A stretch of 64,000 bases of DNA from contig NZ_CP067124.1 of assembly GCF_028553725.1 (NCBI RefSeq), positions 1 through 64,000 on the forward strand, read 5' to 3'. The stretch is from Paracoccus alcaliphilus (GTDB lineage Bacteria > Pseudomonadota > Alphaproteobacteria > Rhodobacterales > Rhodobacteraceae). Below are positions 32,723-41,423 of the stretch, one piece after another. The position numbers and the translations under genes are program-made. Each line of letters opens with the position of its first letter. Position 1 is the first letter of the stretch. The notes below the pieces were generated by a model. The model made no database searches. It saw only the letters and a list, made by a program, of their open reading frames with translations, and was not told the origin of the DNA.

Positions 32723-33904
32723 TCAGATGCCGGCCTCGACGATGGCGCGGGCGAGCACCGGGACCGTGTCCCGGTTGAGGCCCGCGATGTTCAGGCGCGA
32801 ATCGCCGACCATGTAGATGGCCGCGTCGGTTTTCAGCTTCTGCACCTGTTCAGGCGTCGCGCCGAGGCGCGAGAACATGCCGCGGTGATGGGCGATGAAG
32901 TCGAAACGGTCGCTGCCCGACAGGTTGCGCAGTTCCGAGGCGAGTTGTTCGCGCAGTTCCAGCATGCCCTTGCGGACGTCTTCGAGTTCGGCCCTCCAGT
33001 CGGCGGCGAGGGCGTCGTCGGTCAGGATGGTGCTGACGATGCGCGCGCCGTGATCGGGCGGGAAGGAGAAGGTCTGGCGGTTCAGGAAGGCCATCGAGCC
33101 CTGCGTCATGTCGCGCGCGGCACTGTTTTCGGTCAGCGCCAGCAGGATGCCGGTGCGTTCGCGATAGATGCCGAAATTCTTCGAGCAGGAGGCGGCGATC
33201 AGCACCTCGGGCAGACGCTGCGCGATCATGCGGGTGGCGGCGGCGTCCTGTTCAAGCCCGTCGCCGAAGCCCTGATAGGCAAGGTCGATGAACGGGATGG
33301 CGCCGGATTTTTCGAGGATCGCGGCGATTTCATCCCATTGATCCGCCGACAGGTTGGCGCCGGTCGGGTTGTGGCAGCAGCCATGCAGCAGCACCAGATC
33401 GCCCTTGGCCGCCTTCGAGATATCGGCCTTCATCGCCTCGAAATCGACGCCACGGGTCTCGGCGTCGAAATAGCGGTATTCGGTGAAGGGCAGGCCCATG
33501 AATTTCAGGATCGACAGGTGATTGGGCCAGGTCGGATCCGAGACATGGACCGTCACGCCCGGATTGGCCAGCCGCGCCAGTTCCAGTGCCTGACGGATCG
33601 CGCCGGTGCCGCCGACCGAAGCCAGCGAGGCCAGCCGGTCCGCCGGCGCGTCACCCAGCACCATCCGGGTCATGGCGTTGCGGTATTCGGCCTCTCCGGA
33701 CAGGGCGGTATAGGCCTTGGTGGTCTGATCCTGCCAGATCTTCTGTTCCGCCGCCTTGACCGCACGCATCACCGGCGTCACGCCCTCGGGGTTCTTGTAG
33801 ACGCCGACGCCAAGGTCGATCTTGCCCTGACGGGTATCGGCCTTGAATTCCTCGATCAGCATCAGGATCTTGTCGGGGGCTTGCGGTTTCAGGTTCGACA
33901 GCAT
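32723..33904 (-). CDS. Aromatic amino acid / aspartate aminotransferase (class I PLP)
   Basis: The 393-residue protein belongs to aminotransferase family I-alpha (AspC/TyrB). It has the N-terminal FKADTRQGKIDLGVGVYKN, the HNPTG motif (HGCCHNPTGAN, 174-183), the PLP Schiff-base Lys242 in SCSKNFGIYRERTG, and the C-terminal RLNIAGLNRD with the carboxylate-binding Arg. It interconverts Asp or aromatic amino acids with their 2-oxo acids, using 2-oxoglutarate/Glu. The start follows the stop of sseA with one base between. Sequence alone does not separate AspC from TyrB activity. Confidence 0.92.
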   Translation of the reverse strand: MLSNLKPQAPDKILMLIEEFKADTRQGKIDLGVGVYKNPEGVTPVMRAVKAAEQKIWQDQTTKAYTALSGEAEYRNAMTRMVLGDAPADRLASLASVGGTGAIRQALELARLANPGVTVHVSDPTWPNHLSILKFMGLPFTEYRYFDAETRGVDFEAMKADISKAAKGDLVLLHGCCHNPTGANLSADQWDEIAAILEKSGAIPFIDLAYQGFGDGLEQDAAATRMIAQRLPEVLIAASCSKNFGIYRERTGILLALTENSAARDMTQGSMAFLNRQTFSFPPDHGARIVSTILTDDALAADWRAELEDVRKGMLELREQLASELRNLSGSDRFDFIAHHRGMFSRLGATPEQVQKLKTDAAIYMVGDSRLNIAGLNRDTVPVLARAIVEAGI

Positions 33905-33905
33905 C

Positions 33906-34760
33906 TCAGGCGTCTCCGGTTGCGATATTCAGGTCGGGAAAGCTGCCCCATTCGGTCCAGCTTCCATCATAGAGCGAGTGGTGGCGGTGGCCGATCCGTT
34001 CCAGCGCCAGCGACAGGACCGCCGCGGTGATGCCGCTGCCGCAACTGGTGATGGCGGGCCGGCCGAGGTCCACACCGGCGGATTCGAAGATCCCGCGCAG
34101 GGACTGGGCGTCCTTCATCGTGCCGTCCTCGTTGAACAGCCGTCCGAAGGGGACGTTCTTCGCGCCGGGGATGTGGCCCGCGCGCAGGCCGGGGCGCGGC
34201 TCGGGCACCTCTCCGCGAAATCGTTCGGGGCTGCGGGCGTCGATGATCTCGTGATCGGCCAGTTTCGAGGCCGCCGCCACCTGCGTCACGTCGCGCACCA
34301 GACCGGCCTGACGCTGCACGGTGATATGGCGGTCGCGCAGGATCGGCGGCATATCCTCGACCGGGCGGCCCTCGGCCTGCCATTTGGCGAAACCGCCATC
34401 CAGCACCGCCACATCGGCCTTGCCCATCAGCCGGAAGGTCCACCAGACCCGCGCCGCGCTGCGCACATCGGAATTGTCGTAAAGCACCACCTGATGGCCG
34501 TCGCCGATGCCCATCGCCCGCATGCGGCTGATGAACAGCTCGACCGGGGGGGCCATATGCGGCAATTCGCTGCGGCTGTCCGAGATCGCGTCGATATCGA
34601 AGAAGCGCGCGCCGGGGATGTGGGCGGCGTCATATTCGGCCTTCGCCTCGCGTCCCGAGGCTGGCATGTGCCAACTGGCATCCATCACGCGCAGATCGGG
34701 ATCGTTCAGATGCGCGGCCAGCCATTCGGTCGAAACCAGCGTTTTCGGATCGTCCTGCAT
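33906..34760 (-). CDS. sseA: 3-Mercaptopyruvate sulfurtransferase (two-domain rhodanese)
   Basis: The 284-residue protein has two rhodanese domains (about 1-135 and 150-284). The catalytic Cys240 lies in CGSGITA, the loop form that marks mercaptopyruvate sulfurtransferases rather than thiosulfate ones. The inactive first domain has DNSDVRSAARVWWTFRLMG. It transfers sulfur from 3-mercaptopyruvate to thiols or cyanide. The start at 34760 follows GGGGGCGAAG. It is adjacent to the aminotransferase, which could make mercaptopyruvate from cysteine; that pathway link is inference. Confidence 0.93.
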   Translation of the reverse strand: MQDDPKTLVSTEWLAAHLNDPDLRVMDASWHMPASGREAKAEYDAAHIPGARFFDIDAISDSRSELPHMAPPVELFISRMRAMGIGDGHQVVLYDNSDVRSAARVWWTFRLMGKADVAVLDGGFAKWQAEGRPVEDMPPILRDRHITVQRQAGLVRDVTQVAAASKLADHEIIDARSPERFRGEVPEPRPGLRAGHIPGAKNVPFGRLFNEDGTMKDAQSLRGIFESAGVDLGRPAITSCGSGITAAVLSLALERIGHRHHSLYDGSWTEWGSFPDLNIATGDA

Positions 34761-34821
34761 CTTCGCCCCCTTCTTGCACGGCAAAGGCTTACCCCTGTCG
34801 GCACGTCGCTGCAATGGCGAG

Positions 34822-35295
34822 TCAGCCCTGTTTCAGCAGGCGCTGCTTCTGGCGGTTCCAGTCCCGCTTGGCGCTGGTTTCGCGTTTGTCCGAGACCTTC
34901 TTGCCCTTGGCCACGCCGATCTTCAGTTTGACCAGCCCGCGATGGTTGAAATACATCACCAGCGGCACCAGCGTCATGCCTTCGCGTCCAATAGCCTGCC
35001 ACAGCCGCGCCAGTTCCTTGCGCGACACCAGCAGCTTGCGGCGGCGGCGTTCGTCATGGCCGAAGACTCCGGCCTGTTTATAGGCCGCGATATAGCCGTT
35101 GATCAGCCACAATTCGCCATCCTCGACCGAGGCATAGCTTTCGGCGATATTCGACTGGCCGGTCCGCAGGGATTTCACCTCGGAGCCGGTCAGCATGATC
35201 CCGACCTCCAGATCGCTTTCGATGAAGTAATCGAAACGCGCCCGCCGGTTTTCGGCGATCACCTTGTAGTTCTTGTTTTCGGGTTCCTTGGCCAT
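34822..35295 (-). CDS. smpB: SsrA-binding protein SmpB
   Basis: Binds tmRNA and carries it to stalled ribosomes for trans-translation. The 157 residues show the OB-fold core with [40 protein letters not shown] and [18 protein letters not shown], and a basic C-terminal tail ([20 protein letters not shown]) that folds in the mRNA channel. It stands 61 bp before sseA on the same strand. The ssrA gene is not in the window. Confidence 0.98.
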   Translation of the reverse strand: MAKEPENKNYKVIAENRRARFDYFIESDLEVGIMLTGSEVKSLRTGQSNIAESYASVEDGELWLINGYIAAYKQAGVFGHDERRRRKLLVSRKELARLWQAIGREGMTLVPLVMYFNHRGLVKLKIGVAKGKKVSDKRETSAKRDWNRQKQRLLKQG

Positions 35296-35437
35296 GACGG
35301 GTCAGATAGGCGCGCCCGAAGGCCCTGTAAAGCCACCCGCGTTCAGGGATCATTCATTCCGATGCGATATTGCCGCGATTGCGTTATGCGTCCGTTTCGG
35401 GTCAGGCTGGCTCCGGCAAACAAGAGGGAGGCAGGCG

Positions 35438-36424
35438 ATGGAACGCGGCGCGCGCAATCTGATTACCGATGTCGCGGGGCTGCGTGTCGGCAATGCGGCG
35501 GATGCGACGCTGAAATCCGGTGTCACCGTGCTGACGGCGGATGCGCCCTTCGCGGCGGCGGTGCATGTCATGGGCGGCGCGCCCGGCACGCGCGACACCG
35601 ATCTGCTGGCCCCCGACAAGCTGGTGTCGCGGGTCGATGCGCTGGTGCTGTCGGGCGGGTCGGCCTTCGGGCTGGCGGCCTGCGACGGGGTGATGGCGGC
35701 GCTGCACGCGGCGGGGCGCGGCTTTGCCGTGGGCGCGGCGCGGGTGCCCATCGTGCCCGGCGCCATCGTCTTTGACCTGCTGAATGGCGGGGACAAGGAC
35801 TGGCACGACAACCCCTATCCGGCGCTTGGCCGGGCGGCCCATGCCTCGGCGGGTGCGGATTTCGCCATCGGCAGCGCCGGGGCCGGGATCGGCGCGCTGA
35901 CCGGGCGGCTGAAGGGCGGGCTGGGCTCTGCCTCGGCGGTGCTGGAGAATGGCGCGACCGTGGGGGCGCTGGTCGTGGTCAATGCGCTGGGATCGGCGAC
36001 GGTGGGCGATGGTCCGCATTTCTGGGCCGCGCCGTGGGAAATGGACACGGAATTCGGCGGGCGGGGATTGCCGGGCACTTTTCCGGCCGCCCATGAACCC
36101 ACGCCGGTGAAGCAACTGGGCGAGGCGACGACCATCGCCATCGTCGCCACCGATGCGGCGCTGGAAAAGCCCGGCTTGCAGCGACTGGCCACTGCCGCCC
36201 ATGACGGGCTGGCGCGGGCGCTGGTGCCCAGCCATACGCCGATGGATGGCGATCTGGTCTTTGCGGTCTCGACCGGCGCGCGACCGGAACCGGATCCGGC
36301 GGGCAGTTTCCTGCTGGGTCATGCCGCCGCCTGCGTACTGGCGCGCGCCACCGCCCGCGCGGTTCACGCGGCCCGGCCCGCGCCGGGCGATCTGCAACCC
36401 TGCTGGCACAGCCTGTTCGGATGA
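35438..36424 (+). CDS. P1 family peptidase (DmpA/L-aminopeptidase-like Ntn hydrolase)
   Basis: The 328-residue protein has the N-terminal signature NLITDVAGLRVGNA and ALVLSGGSAFGLAACDGVM, and a self-cleavage segment ATTIAIVATDA (230-240). A Thr at 231 or 232 should become the N-terminal nucleophile of the beta chain after autoproteolysis. Related sequences that I remember have Asn where Ala230 stands; the effect is unclear. It is probably an aminopeptidase with preference for small or D-residues. The start at 35438 has GAGGGAGG 8 bases before it. No partner gene. Confidence 0.85.
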   Translation: MERGARNLITDVAGLRVGNAADATLKSGVTVLTADAPFAAAVHVMGGAPGTRDTDLLAPDKLVSRVDALVLSGGSAFGLAACDGVMAALHAAGRGFAVGAARVPIVPGAIVFDLLNGGDKDWHDNPYPALGRAAHASAGADFAIGSAGAGIGALTGRLKGGLGSASAVLENGATVGALVVVNALGSATVGDGPHFWAAPWEMDTEFGGRGLPGTFPAAHEPTPVKQLGEATTIAIVATDAALEKPGLQRLATAAHDGLARALVPSHTPMDGDLVFAVSTGARPEPDPAGSFLLGHAAACVLARATARAVHAARPAPGDLQPCWHSLFG

Positions 36425-36428
36425 AAAA

Positions 36429-36453
36429 GGGCGGTGCGAGATCCGCACCGCCC
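36429..36453. terminator. 10-bp hairpin after the P1 peptidase gene
   Basis: Perfect stem GGGCGGTGCG / CGCACCGCCC with an AGATC loop, four bases after the stop. On the plus strand no T-run follows; on the minus strand TTTTT follows. It may stop transcription from the right or act as an mRNA 3'-end hairpin. Confidence 0.55.
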
Positions 36454-36648
36454 CCCTGAGAGATCGCCAAGAGGGACAACTTGGCGATGCAATGGAACGC
36501 CCCGGACGCGATCTGGTTCATTCCCATCACCCGCCCCCGCCGGTCACGCGCGGAAAACCGCAACGGGCCGGGCCCCGCCGACGCCGCTTTGACAAGGGCG
36601 GGGCATCATGTTCATCTGACCCGCGACACCAATTCAGGGGAGGCTGCC

Positions 36649-38121
36649 GTGACCAGAGAATCGACCGATCTTCAGGCGCTTTTGGACGATCCTTCGCTGC
36701 TGCGGACCCAGGCTTTCCTGGCGGGCGAATGGGTCGATGCCGGGGATGGCGCGACATTCGACGTGGTGAATCCGGCTCGCGGTGATGTGATCGCCCGGGT
36801 TGCCGATCTGAGCCGCGCCGAAGTCGCCCGCGCCATCGACGCCGCTGCCGAAGCCATGAAGGGCTGGGCCGCCCGCACCGCCAAGGAACGCGCGCAGGTG
36901 ATGCGCAAGTGGTTCGACCTGATGATCGAGAATCAGGACGATCTGGCCCGCATCCTGACCGCCGAGATGGGCAAGCCCTTTGCCGAGGCCAGAGGCGAGA
37001 TCGTCTATGGCGCCAGCTTCATCGAATGGTTCGGCGAAGAGGCCAAGCGCGTCTATGGCGAAACCATCCCCGGCCACATGCCCGACAAGCGCCTGTCGGT
37101 GATCCGCCAGCCGATCGGCGTGGTGGGCAGTATCACGCCGTGGAACTTTCCCAATGCCATGATCGCCCGCAAGGCGGGACCGGCGCTGGCGGTGGGCTGC
37201 GGCTTTGTCGCGCGACCCGCGGCGGAAACCCCGCTGTCGGCGCTGGCCATGGCGGTGCTGGGCGAACGGGCGGGTCTGCCCAAGGGCATCCTGTCGGTCG
37301 TCACCTCGTCACGCTCCAGCGAGATCGGCAAGGAATTCTGCGAAAACCCGGCTGTCCGCAAGCTGACCTTCACCGGCTCGACCGAGGTAGGGCGCATCCT
37401 GCTGCGTCAGGCCGCCGATCAGGTACTGAAATGCTCGATGGAGCTTGGGGGCAACGCGCCCTTCATCGTCTTCGACGACGCCGATCTGGATGCGGCGGTC
37501 GAGGGCGCGATGGCCTCGAAGTTCCGCAATAACGGCCAGACCTGCGTCTGCGCCAACCGGATCTATGTGCAGGCGGGCGTCTATGACGCCTTCGCGGCAA
37601 AGCTGGCGGCGGCGGTGGACAAGCTGCGCGTGGGCGACGGGCTGAAAGACGGCGTGACCACCGGCCCGCTGATCAATGAAAGCGCGGTCGAAAAGGTCGA
37701 GGAACATATCCGCGACGTGCTGGACAGCGGCGGTCAGATCGTCACCGGCGGCCAGCGGCTGGACGGGTTGTTCTTCAAGCCCACCGTCGTGACGGGCGTC
37801 ACCGACGCCATGAAGGTCGCGACCGAGGAAACCTTCGGGCCGTTGGCACCGCTGTTCCGTTTCGAGACCGAGGAAGAGGTCGTGGCCCGCGCCAATGACA
37901 CCATCTTCGGGCTGGCATCCTATTTCTATGCCCGCGACATCGGCCGCATCACCCGCGTACAAGAGGCGCTGGAATACGGCATCGTCGGCGTGAATACCGG
38001 CATCATCTCGACCGAAGTCGCGCCCTTCGGCGGCATCAAGCAATCCGGCCTGGGCCGCGAAGGCAGTCGTCACGGGATCGAGGATTTCCTTGAAATGAAA
38101 TATGTTTGCCTGTCGGTCTGA
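36649..38121 (+). CDS. gabD: NAD(P)-dependent succinate-semialdehyde dehydrogenase
   Basis: A 490-residue class of aldehyde dehydrogenase. Catalytic Cys299 lies in NNGQTCVCANR, with the nearby second Cys that is common in GabD, and Glu265 in MELGGNAPF is the general base. The cofactor loop is FTGSTEVGR. It oxidises succinate semialdehyde to succinate in GABA and related catabolism. The start is a GTG at 36649 after AGGGGAGG; the longer upstream frame is not homologous. No gabT is next to it, so related substrates such as glutarate semialdehyde are possible. Confidence 0.9.
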   Translation: MTRESTDLQALLDDPSLLRTQAFLAGEWVDAGDGATFDVVNPARGDVIARVADLSRAEVARAIDAAAEAMKGWAARTAKERAQVMRKWFDLMIENQDDLARILTAEMGKPFAEARGEIVYGASFIEWFGEEAKRVYGETIPGHMPDKRLSVIRQPIGVVGSITPWNFPNAMIARKAGPALAVGCGFVARPAAETPLSALAMAVLGERAGLPKGILSVVTSSRSSEIGKEFCENPAVRKLTFTGSTEVGRILLRQAADQVLKCSMELGGNAPFIVFDDADLDAAVEGAMASKFRNNGQTCVCANRIYVQAGVYDAFAAKLAAAVDKLRVGDGLKDGVTTGPLINESAVEKVEEHIRDVLDSGGQIVTGGQRLDGLFFKPTVVTGVTDAMKVATEETFGPLAPLFRFETEEEVVARANDTIFGLASYFYARDIGRITRVQEALEYGIVGVNTGIISTEVAPFGGIKQSGLGREGSRHGIEDFLEMKYVCLSV

Positions 38122-38217
38122 TCGCATATCCAGGCCGGGATGGAACGAAATCCGTACCTGCGGCATTTCCCTGAGAGTCGCGCCATGGGCTGGCGCGCCA
38201 GGACAAGGGGAGTTCTC

Positions 38218-38472
38218 ATGGAAGGTTTCGGCTGGATTCTGTCGATCATTCTTGGTGCCATCGCCGGCTGGATTGCCGAAAAGCTGATGGGTTCCGACCA
38301 CAGCCTGCTGATGAACATCATTCTGGGCATCGTCGGCGCATTGCTGGGCAACTGGCTGTTCCGCGCACTGCTGGGAACAACGGCGGGCGGCCTGATCGGG
38401 CAGCTGATCGTTGCTGTCATCGGCGCCTGTATCCTGATCTGGCTGGGCCGTCTGATTCGCGGACGGGCCTGA
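38218..38472 (+). CDS. GlsB/YeaQ/YmgE family small stress-response membrane protein
   Basis: The 84-residue protein has three predicted helices with glycine-zipper spacing (ILSIILGAIAGWIAEKLMG, MNIILGIVGALLGNWLF, GLIGQLIVAVIGACILIWLG). This pattern defines the transglycosylase-associated/GlsB family of inner membrane proteins, which are often induced by stress; the molecular role is not established. The ATG at 38218 has AAGGGGAG upstream. It is followed by a terminator hairpin. Confidence 0.9.
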   Translation: MEGFGWILSIILGAIAGWIAEKLMGSDHSLLMNIILGIVGALLGNWLFRALLGTTAGGLIGQLIVAVIGACILIWLGRLIRGRA

Positions 38473-38494
38473 CCGTCACAGGCAGCAAAGCAAA

Positions 38495-38526
38495 AGGCCC
38501 GCCACATGCGTTGTGGCGGGCCTTTG
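38495..38526. terminator. Bidirectional terminator between glsB-like and trcR
   Basis: Stem AGGCCCGCCACA / TGTGGCGGGCCT (12 bp) around ATGCGT, flanked by AAA on the left and TTTG on the right. It sits between two convergent genes and can serve both. Confidence 0.88.
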
Positions 38527-38544
38527 TCACATTCCGGACCGGAC

Positions 38545-39297
38545 TTATTTCTCGTCCTCGTCCTCTTCATCATCCGCATCGGGCAGGTTGAAGAAGCTGT
38601 CGGCATCCAGTTCGCGCTCGGGCTTGCTGTCCTCATCCTCGTCGCGCGACAACGAGAAATTCTCAAGCCCAGCGATCGAGCTGGGCAGGCGCGGCTCTTC
38701 GCTCATGGACAAAGAGGTCTCGGTGCTGACCAGCTTGCGACGCTCGTCATCGCTCATCACCTCGCCCGAGGCGCCGGCTTTCTTCGCGGCCTTCTGAACG
38801 GCGGCGTCCAGTTCCGTCTGGCGGCACAGCCCCAGCGCCACCGGGTCGATCGGCTGGATGTTCTGGATGTTCCAATGCGTCCGCTCGCGGATCGAGGCGA
38901 TGGTGGGCTTGGTGGTGCCGACCAGCTTGGCGATCTGGGAATCGGCCAGTTCCGGATGGAACTTCACCAGCCACAGGATCGCCGCCGGACGGTCCTGACG
39001 CTTGGACAGCGGGGTATAGCGCGGCCCGCGCCGCTTTTCCTCGCCCTCGGCGGCGGGGTTGTGCTTCAGGCGCAGCTTGTAGGTCGGGCTGGCCTCACCC
39101 TTGCGGATCTCTTCCGCGTCCAGCTGGTTCGAGCCGACCGGGTCATAGCCCTTGACCCCGACCGCGACATCGCCATCGGCGATGCCCTGCACCTCCAACT
39201 CGTGCAGACCGCAGAAATCGCCGATCTGCTTGAAGCTGAGCGTGGTATTATCAACCAGCCAGACGGCGGTCGCCTTGGCCATCAATGGCTTGCTCAT
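38545..39297 (-). CDS. trcR: Cell-cycle transcriptional regulator TrcR (DUF1013)
   Basis: A 250-residue protein of the alphaproteobacterial DUF1013/TrcR family. Positions 8-48 (ATAVWLVDNTTLSFKQIGDF and the following VQGIADGDVAVGV) and 95-145 (RPAAILWLVKFHPELADSQI, KLVGTTKPTIASIRERTHWN) look like two HTH-type segments. The C-terminal 35 residues are almost all Asp/Glu (DEEDEDEK end). In other alphaproteobacteria TrcR is linked to cell-cycle transcription and works with RNA polymerase; that is family knowledge. It is divergent from the RNase T2 gene. The start at 39297 has GGAG 8 bases before it. Confidence 0.85.
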   Translation of the reverse strand: MSKPLMAKATAVWLVDNTTLSFKQIGDFCGLHELEVQGIADGDVAVGVKGYDPVGSNQLDAEEIRKGEASPTYKLRLKHNPAAEGEEKRRGPRYTPLSKRQDRPAAILWLVKFHPELADSQIAKLVGTTKPTIASIRERTHWNIQNIQPIDPVALGLCRQTELDAAVQKAAKKAGASGEVMSDDERRKLVSTETSLSMSEEPRLPSSIAGLENFSLSRDEDEDSKPERELDADSFFNLPDADDEEDEDEK

Positions 39298-39488
39298 GTC
39301 AATCTCCTTCGCATATCCGTCCCGATGAACGGCATGGCTGGCTTGGGCCGTGAAAACAGCTTTTGGCGGGTGCCATTCCTCGTTTTCGGGGGAATTGCGG
39401 CTGGATATAGCGTTTTTGAGACCCGGGGAAAAGAGGATTCGCGCATTCCGCTGATGCATCGCACCCATGCCCCGGCTATCCTGCCCGC

Positions 39489-40139
39489 ATGAAGCAGATA
39501 CCCATCGCCATTTCGGCCTTTCTGGTGACGCTCGGCTGGCTGTCATTCCCTGCCCCGGCCCGCGATATCGCAGGCCAGTTCGACTATTACGTCCTCGCGC
39601 TCAGCTGGTCGCCCGCATGGTGCAGCAGCACCGGCGACTCACGCAACGCCGAGCAATGCGACAACGGGCGAGGACTGGGCTTCGTGGTGCATGGGCTCTG
39701 GCCGCAATACGAGCGCGGCTGGCCCCAGAACTGCCCCAGCGACAGCCACGACCCCTCGCGACGCGAAAGCCAGGCCATGACCGATATCATGGGCTCGGGC
39801 GGGCTGGCCTGGTATCAATGGCAGAAACACGGCCGCTGCACGGGACTGACGGCCGCGGATTATTACGCAACGACGCGCGAGGCCCTGGAACGGATCCGGA
39901 TCCCCGAACTGTTCGACCGGCTCGACCGCGACATCGCGCTGCCCCCTTCGGTGGTCGAGGACGCCTTTCTCGAAGTCAATCCCGGCCATACAGGCGACGG
40001 CATCACCGTCACCTGCCGTAATGGCGACCTGCAAGAAGTCCGCATCTGCCTGACCCGCGAACTGGAACCCCGTGATTGTGCCCTCGATGTCAGGCGCGAT
40101 TGCAGTCAGTCGAGGATATTGATGGAAGCCCCTTCGTGA
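39489..40139 (+). CDS. Secreted ribonuclease T2 family protein
   Basis: The 216-residue protein begins with a signal peptide (IPIAISAFLVTLGWLSFPAPA, cleavage near residue 25). Both catalytic motifs are intact: CAS-1 FVVHGLWPQ with His68 and CAS-2 WYQWQKHGRC with His114. Several Cys pairs fit periplasmic disulfides. It degrades RNA by transesterification in the periplasm or outside, perhaps for nutrient recovery. About 58 bases after the stop lies the GGCGGGGATATTT element, then the first IS630 copy. Confidence 0.93.
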   Translation: MKQIPIAISAFLVTLGWLSFPAPARDIAGQFDYYVLALSWSPAWCSSTGDSRNAEQCDNGRGLGFVVHGLWPQYERGWPQNCPSDSHDPSRRESQAMTDIMGSGGLAWYQWQKHGRCTGLTAADYYATTREALERIRIPELFDRLDRDIALPPSVVEDAFLEVNPGHTGDGITVTCRNGDLQEVRICLTRELEPRDCALDVRRDCSQSRILMEAPS

Positions 40140-40197
40140 CCTGCCGAATATGCCTCAGTACCAACTGACCCCCGTCGAACCAGTGACGAGGACAGAA

Positions 40198-40230
40198 GCC
40201 TCCGGCGGGGATATTTACACACCAAAGATG
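40198..40230 (+). repeat. GCCTCCGGCGGGGATATTT 3'-end element, copy A
   Basis: Nineteen bases (40198-40216) followed by ACACACCAAAGATG. The exact reverse complement of the 19-mer lies at 41431-41449. Both are downstream of a gene in the sense direction. The CCTCCGGCGGG part can fold into a small stem, with ATATTT after it. Confidence 0.75.
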
Positions 40231-40330
40231 CCAGTTGAGGCTTTCTTAAAGCATTTCTACTGAACCCTGAATCGTTTGGGGTTCCGTCGCAGCGCGGATC
40301 GTGATTCCCTTCTGTCTGGGAGGATAGATC

Positions 40331-40717
40331 ATGTCAGCACCATTGCCGTCGGCGCTCCGGACGCGGTTTCAGCGATATATCGAGGAGGGTTTAAGCGGTC
40401 GGGCGGCGGCGCTGCGGCTGAAACTCTCGCCGGCGACCGGAGCACGTTGGGGCCGGGCGATCAGGACCAGGGGGCATGCCGAACCATTGCCCCAGGGACG
40501 TCCCAAAGGGCATGGAAAGCTTGCCCCGCACCGGGCCTTTTTCGAGGAACTGCTCGCACAGGATCCCGACATCACGCTGTTCGAACTCAGGGACGCGCTG
40601 GTCGCAGCGGAAGGCGTTCGTGTCCATCACTCGTCCATTGCCAGTCTGCTGTCGCGGCTTGGGTTCACCTATAAAAAAAGTCGCTGGTGGCCGCCGAACG
40701 CCGCGGTGCCAGGGTAA
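40331..40717 (+). CDS. IS630 transposase, N-terminal frame (OrfA)
   Basis: A 128-residue helix-turn-helix part: SALRTRFQRYIEEGLSGRAA, LKLSPATGARWGRA, then a second HTH (DITLFELRDALVAAEGVRVH and SSIASLLSRLGFTYKKS). It binds the IS ends. The frame runs 30 bases into OrfB and then stops. A run of seven A at 40673-40679 (codons TAT AAA AAA AGT) is placed so that a -1 shift, or addition of one A in the transcript, leads into OrfB and gives a protein of about 319 residues. Confidence 0.92.
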   Translation: MSAPLPSALRTRFQRYIEEGLSGRAAALRLKLSPATGARWGRAIRTRGHAEPLPQGRPKGHGKLAPHRAFFEELLAQDPDITLFELRDALVAAEGVRVHHSSIASLLSRLGFTYKKSRWWPPNAAVPG

Positions 40718-41289
40718 GACAGCGGCGAACCGACTGGTTCGAGCATCGCTTGCCAGCCATCGCGGATCGGCCGGAACGCGTGGTTTTCATAGACGAGACC
40801 TCGGTGAAGACCAATCTCACCCGTCTGCGGGGTCGTGCCCTGCGCGGCACACGCCTGACCATGGATGCGCCCTTCGGCAGCTGGGGAACACAGACCCTGA
40901 TCGCCGGGCTCACACCGGATGCCCTGATTGCGCCCTGGTGCATCCGGGGCGCAATGGACGGCCCCGCCTTCGCAGCCTGGGTTCGCGAGGTCCTGATCCC
41001 GGAGATCGAGCCGGGAACCGTGGTGATCCTCGACAACCTTGCCACCCACCACAACAAGCAGGCTGCTGAGGCTCTGCGTGCCCATCGCTGCTGGTTTCTC
41101 TATCTGCCGCCATATTCGCCGGACCTGAACCCCATCGAAATGGCATTCGCAAAACTCAAGGCGCACCTGCGCAGGATCGGGGCAAGAACATTTACCGACG
41201 TCTTCAAGGCCATCGGCGAAGTCTGTGATCTCTTCGATCCCGGCGAATGTTGGAACTACTTCAAGGCCGCAGGATATGTCGCAGGTTAA
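40687..41289 (+). CDS. IS630 transposase, catalytic frame (OrfB)
   Basis: The DDE domain of IS630/Tc1 type: first Asp in VVFIDETSVKTNL, second Asp in VVILDNLATHHNK, and Glu in LPPYSPDLNPIEMAFAKLK. The frame is -1 relative to OrfA. A GTG at 40687 could start it alone, but no ribosome-binding site is visible, so the fused product through the A7 run is more likely the active enzyme. The sequence is identical in copy 2. Confidence 0.93.
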   Translation: MAAERRGARVRQRRTDWFEHRLPAIADRPERVVFIDETSVKTNLTRLRGRALRGTRLTMDAPFGSWGTQTLIAGLTPDALIAPWCIRGAMDGPAFAAWVREVLIPEIEPGTVVILDNLATHHNKQAAEALRAHRCWFLYLPPYSPDLNPIEMAFAKLKAHLRRIGARTFTDVFKAIGEVCDLFDPGECWNYFKAAGYVAG

Positions 41290-41423
41290 AACAGAAATGC
41301 TTTAATCTTTTGATGCGAGAAATATCGGGCGGTACAGGCGGGGACGCCGATGACCGCCACCAGAGATGCCACACCCCTTCCGGACGGGCGCCGGAACGGG
41401 GTGTGTGCCTCGGCCTTATCACT

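Larger units (their letters stand above)
40249..41302 (+). mobile_element. IS630-family insertion sequence, copy 1 (1054 bp)
   Basis: Bounded by the terminal inverted repeat AAGCATTTCT (40249-40258) and AGAAATGCTT (41293-41302), flanked by a TA duplication (40247-40248 and 41303-41304), as IS630/Tc1 elements require. It carries two overlapping frames that together form a DDE transposase. It lies between the convergent RNase T2 and quinone oxidoreductase genes and breaks neither. It is the same length and orientation as the copy at 61478; reading both, I find only two base differences (40386 and near 40705). Confidence 0.95.

Noticed and set aside
32419..32778. A 119-codon plus-strand frame in the gap after the MFS gene
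   Set aside because: It is Cys/Arg-rich, without recognisable motif, and runs into the antisense of the aminotransferase gene.
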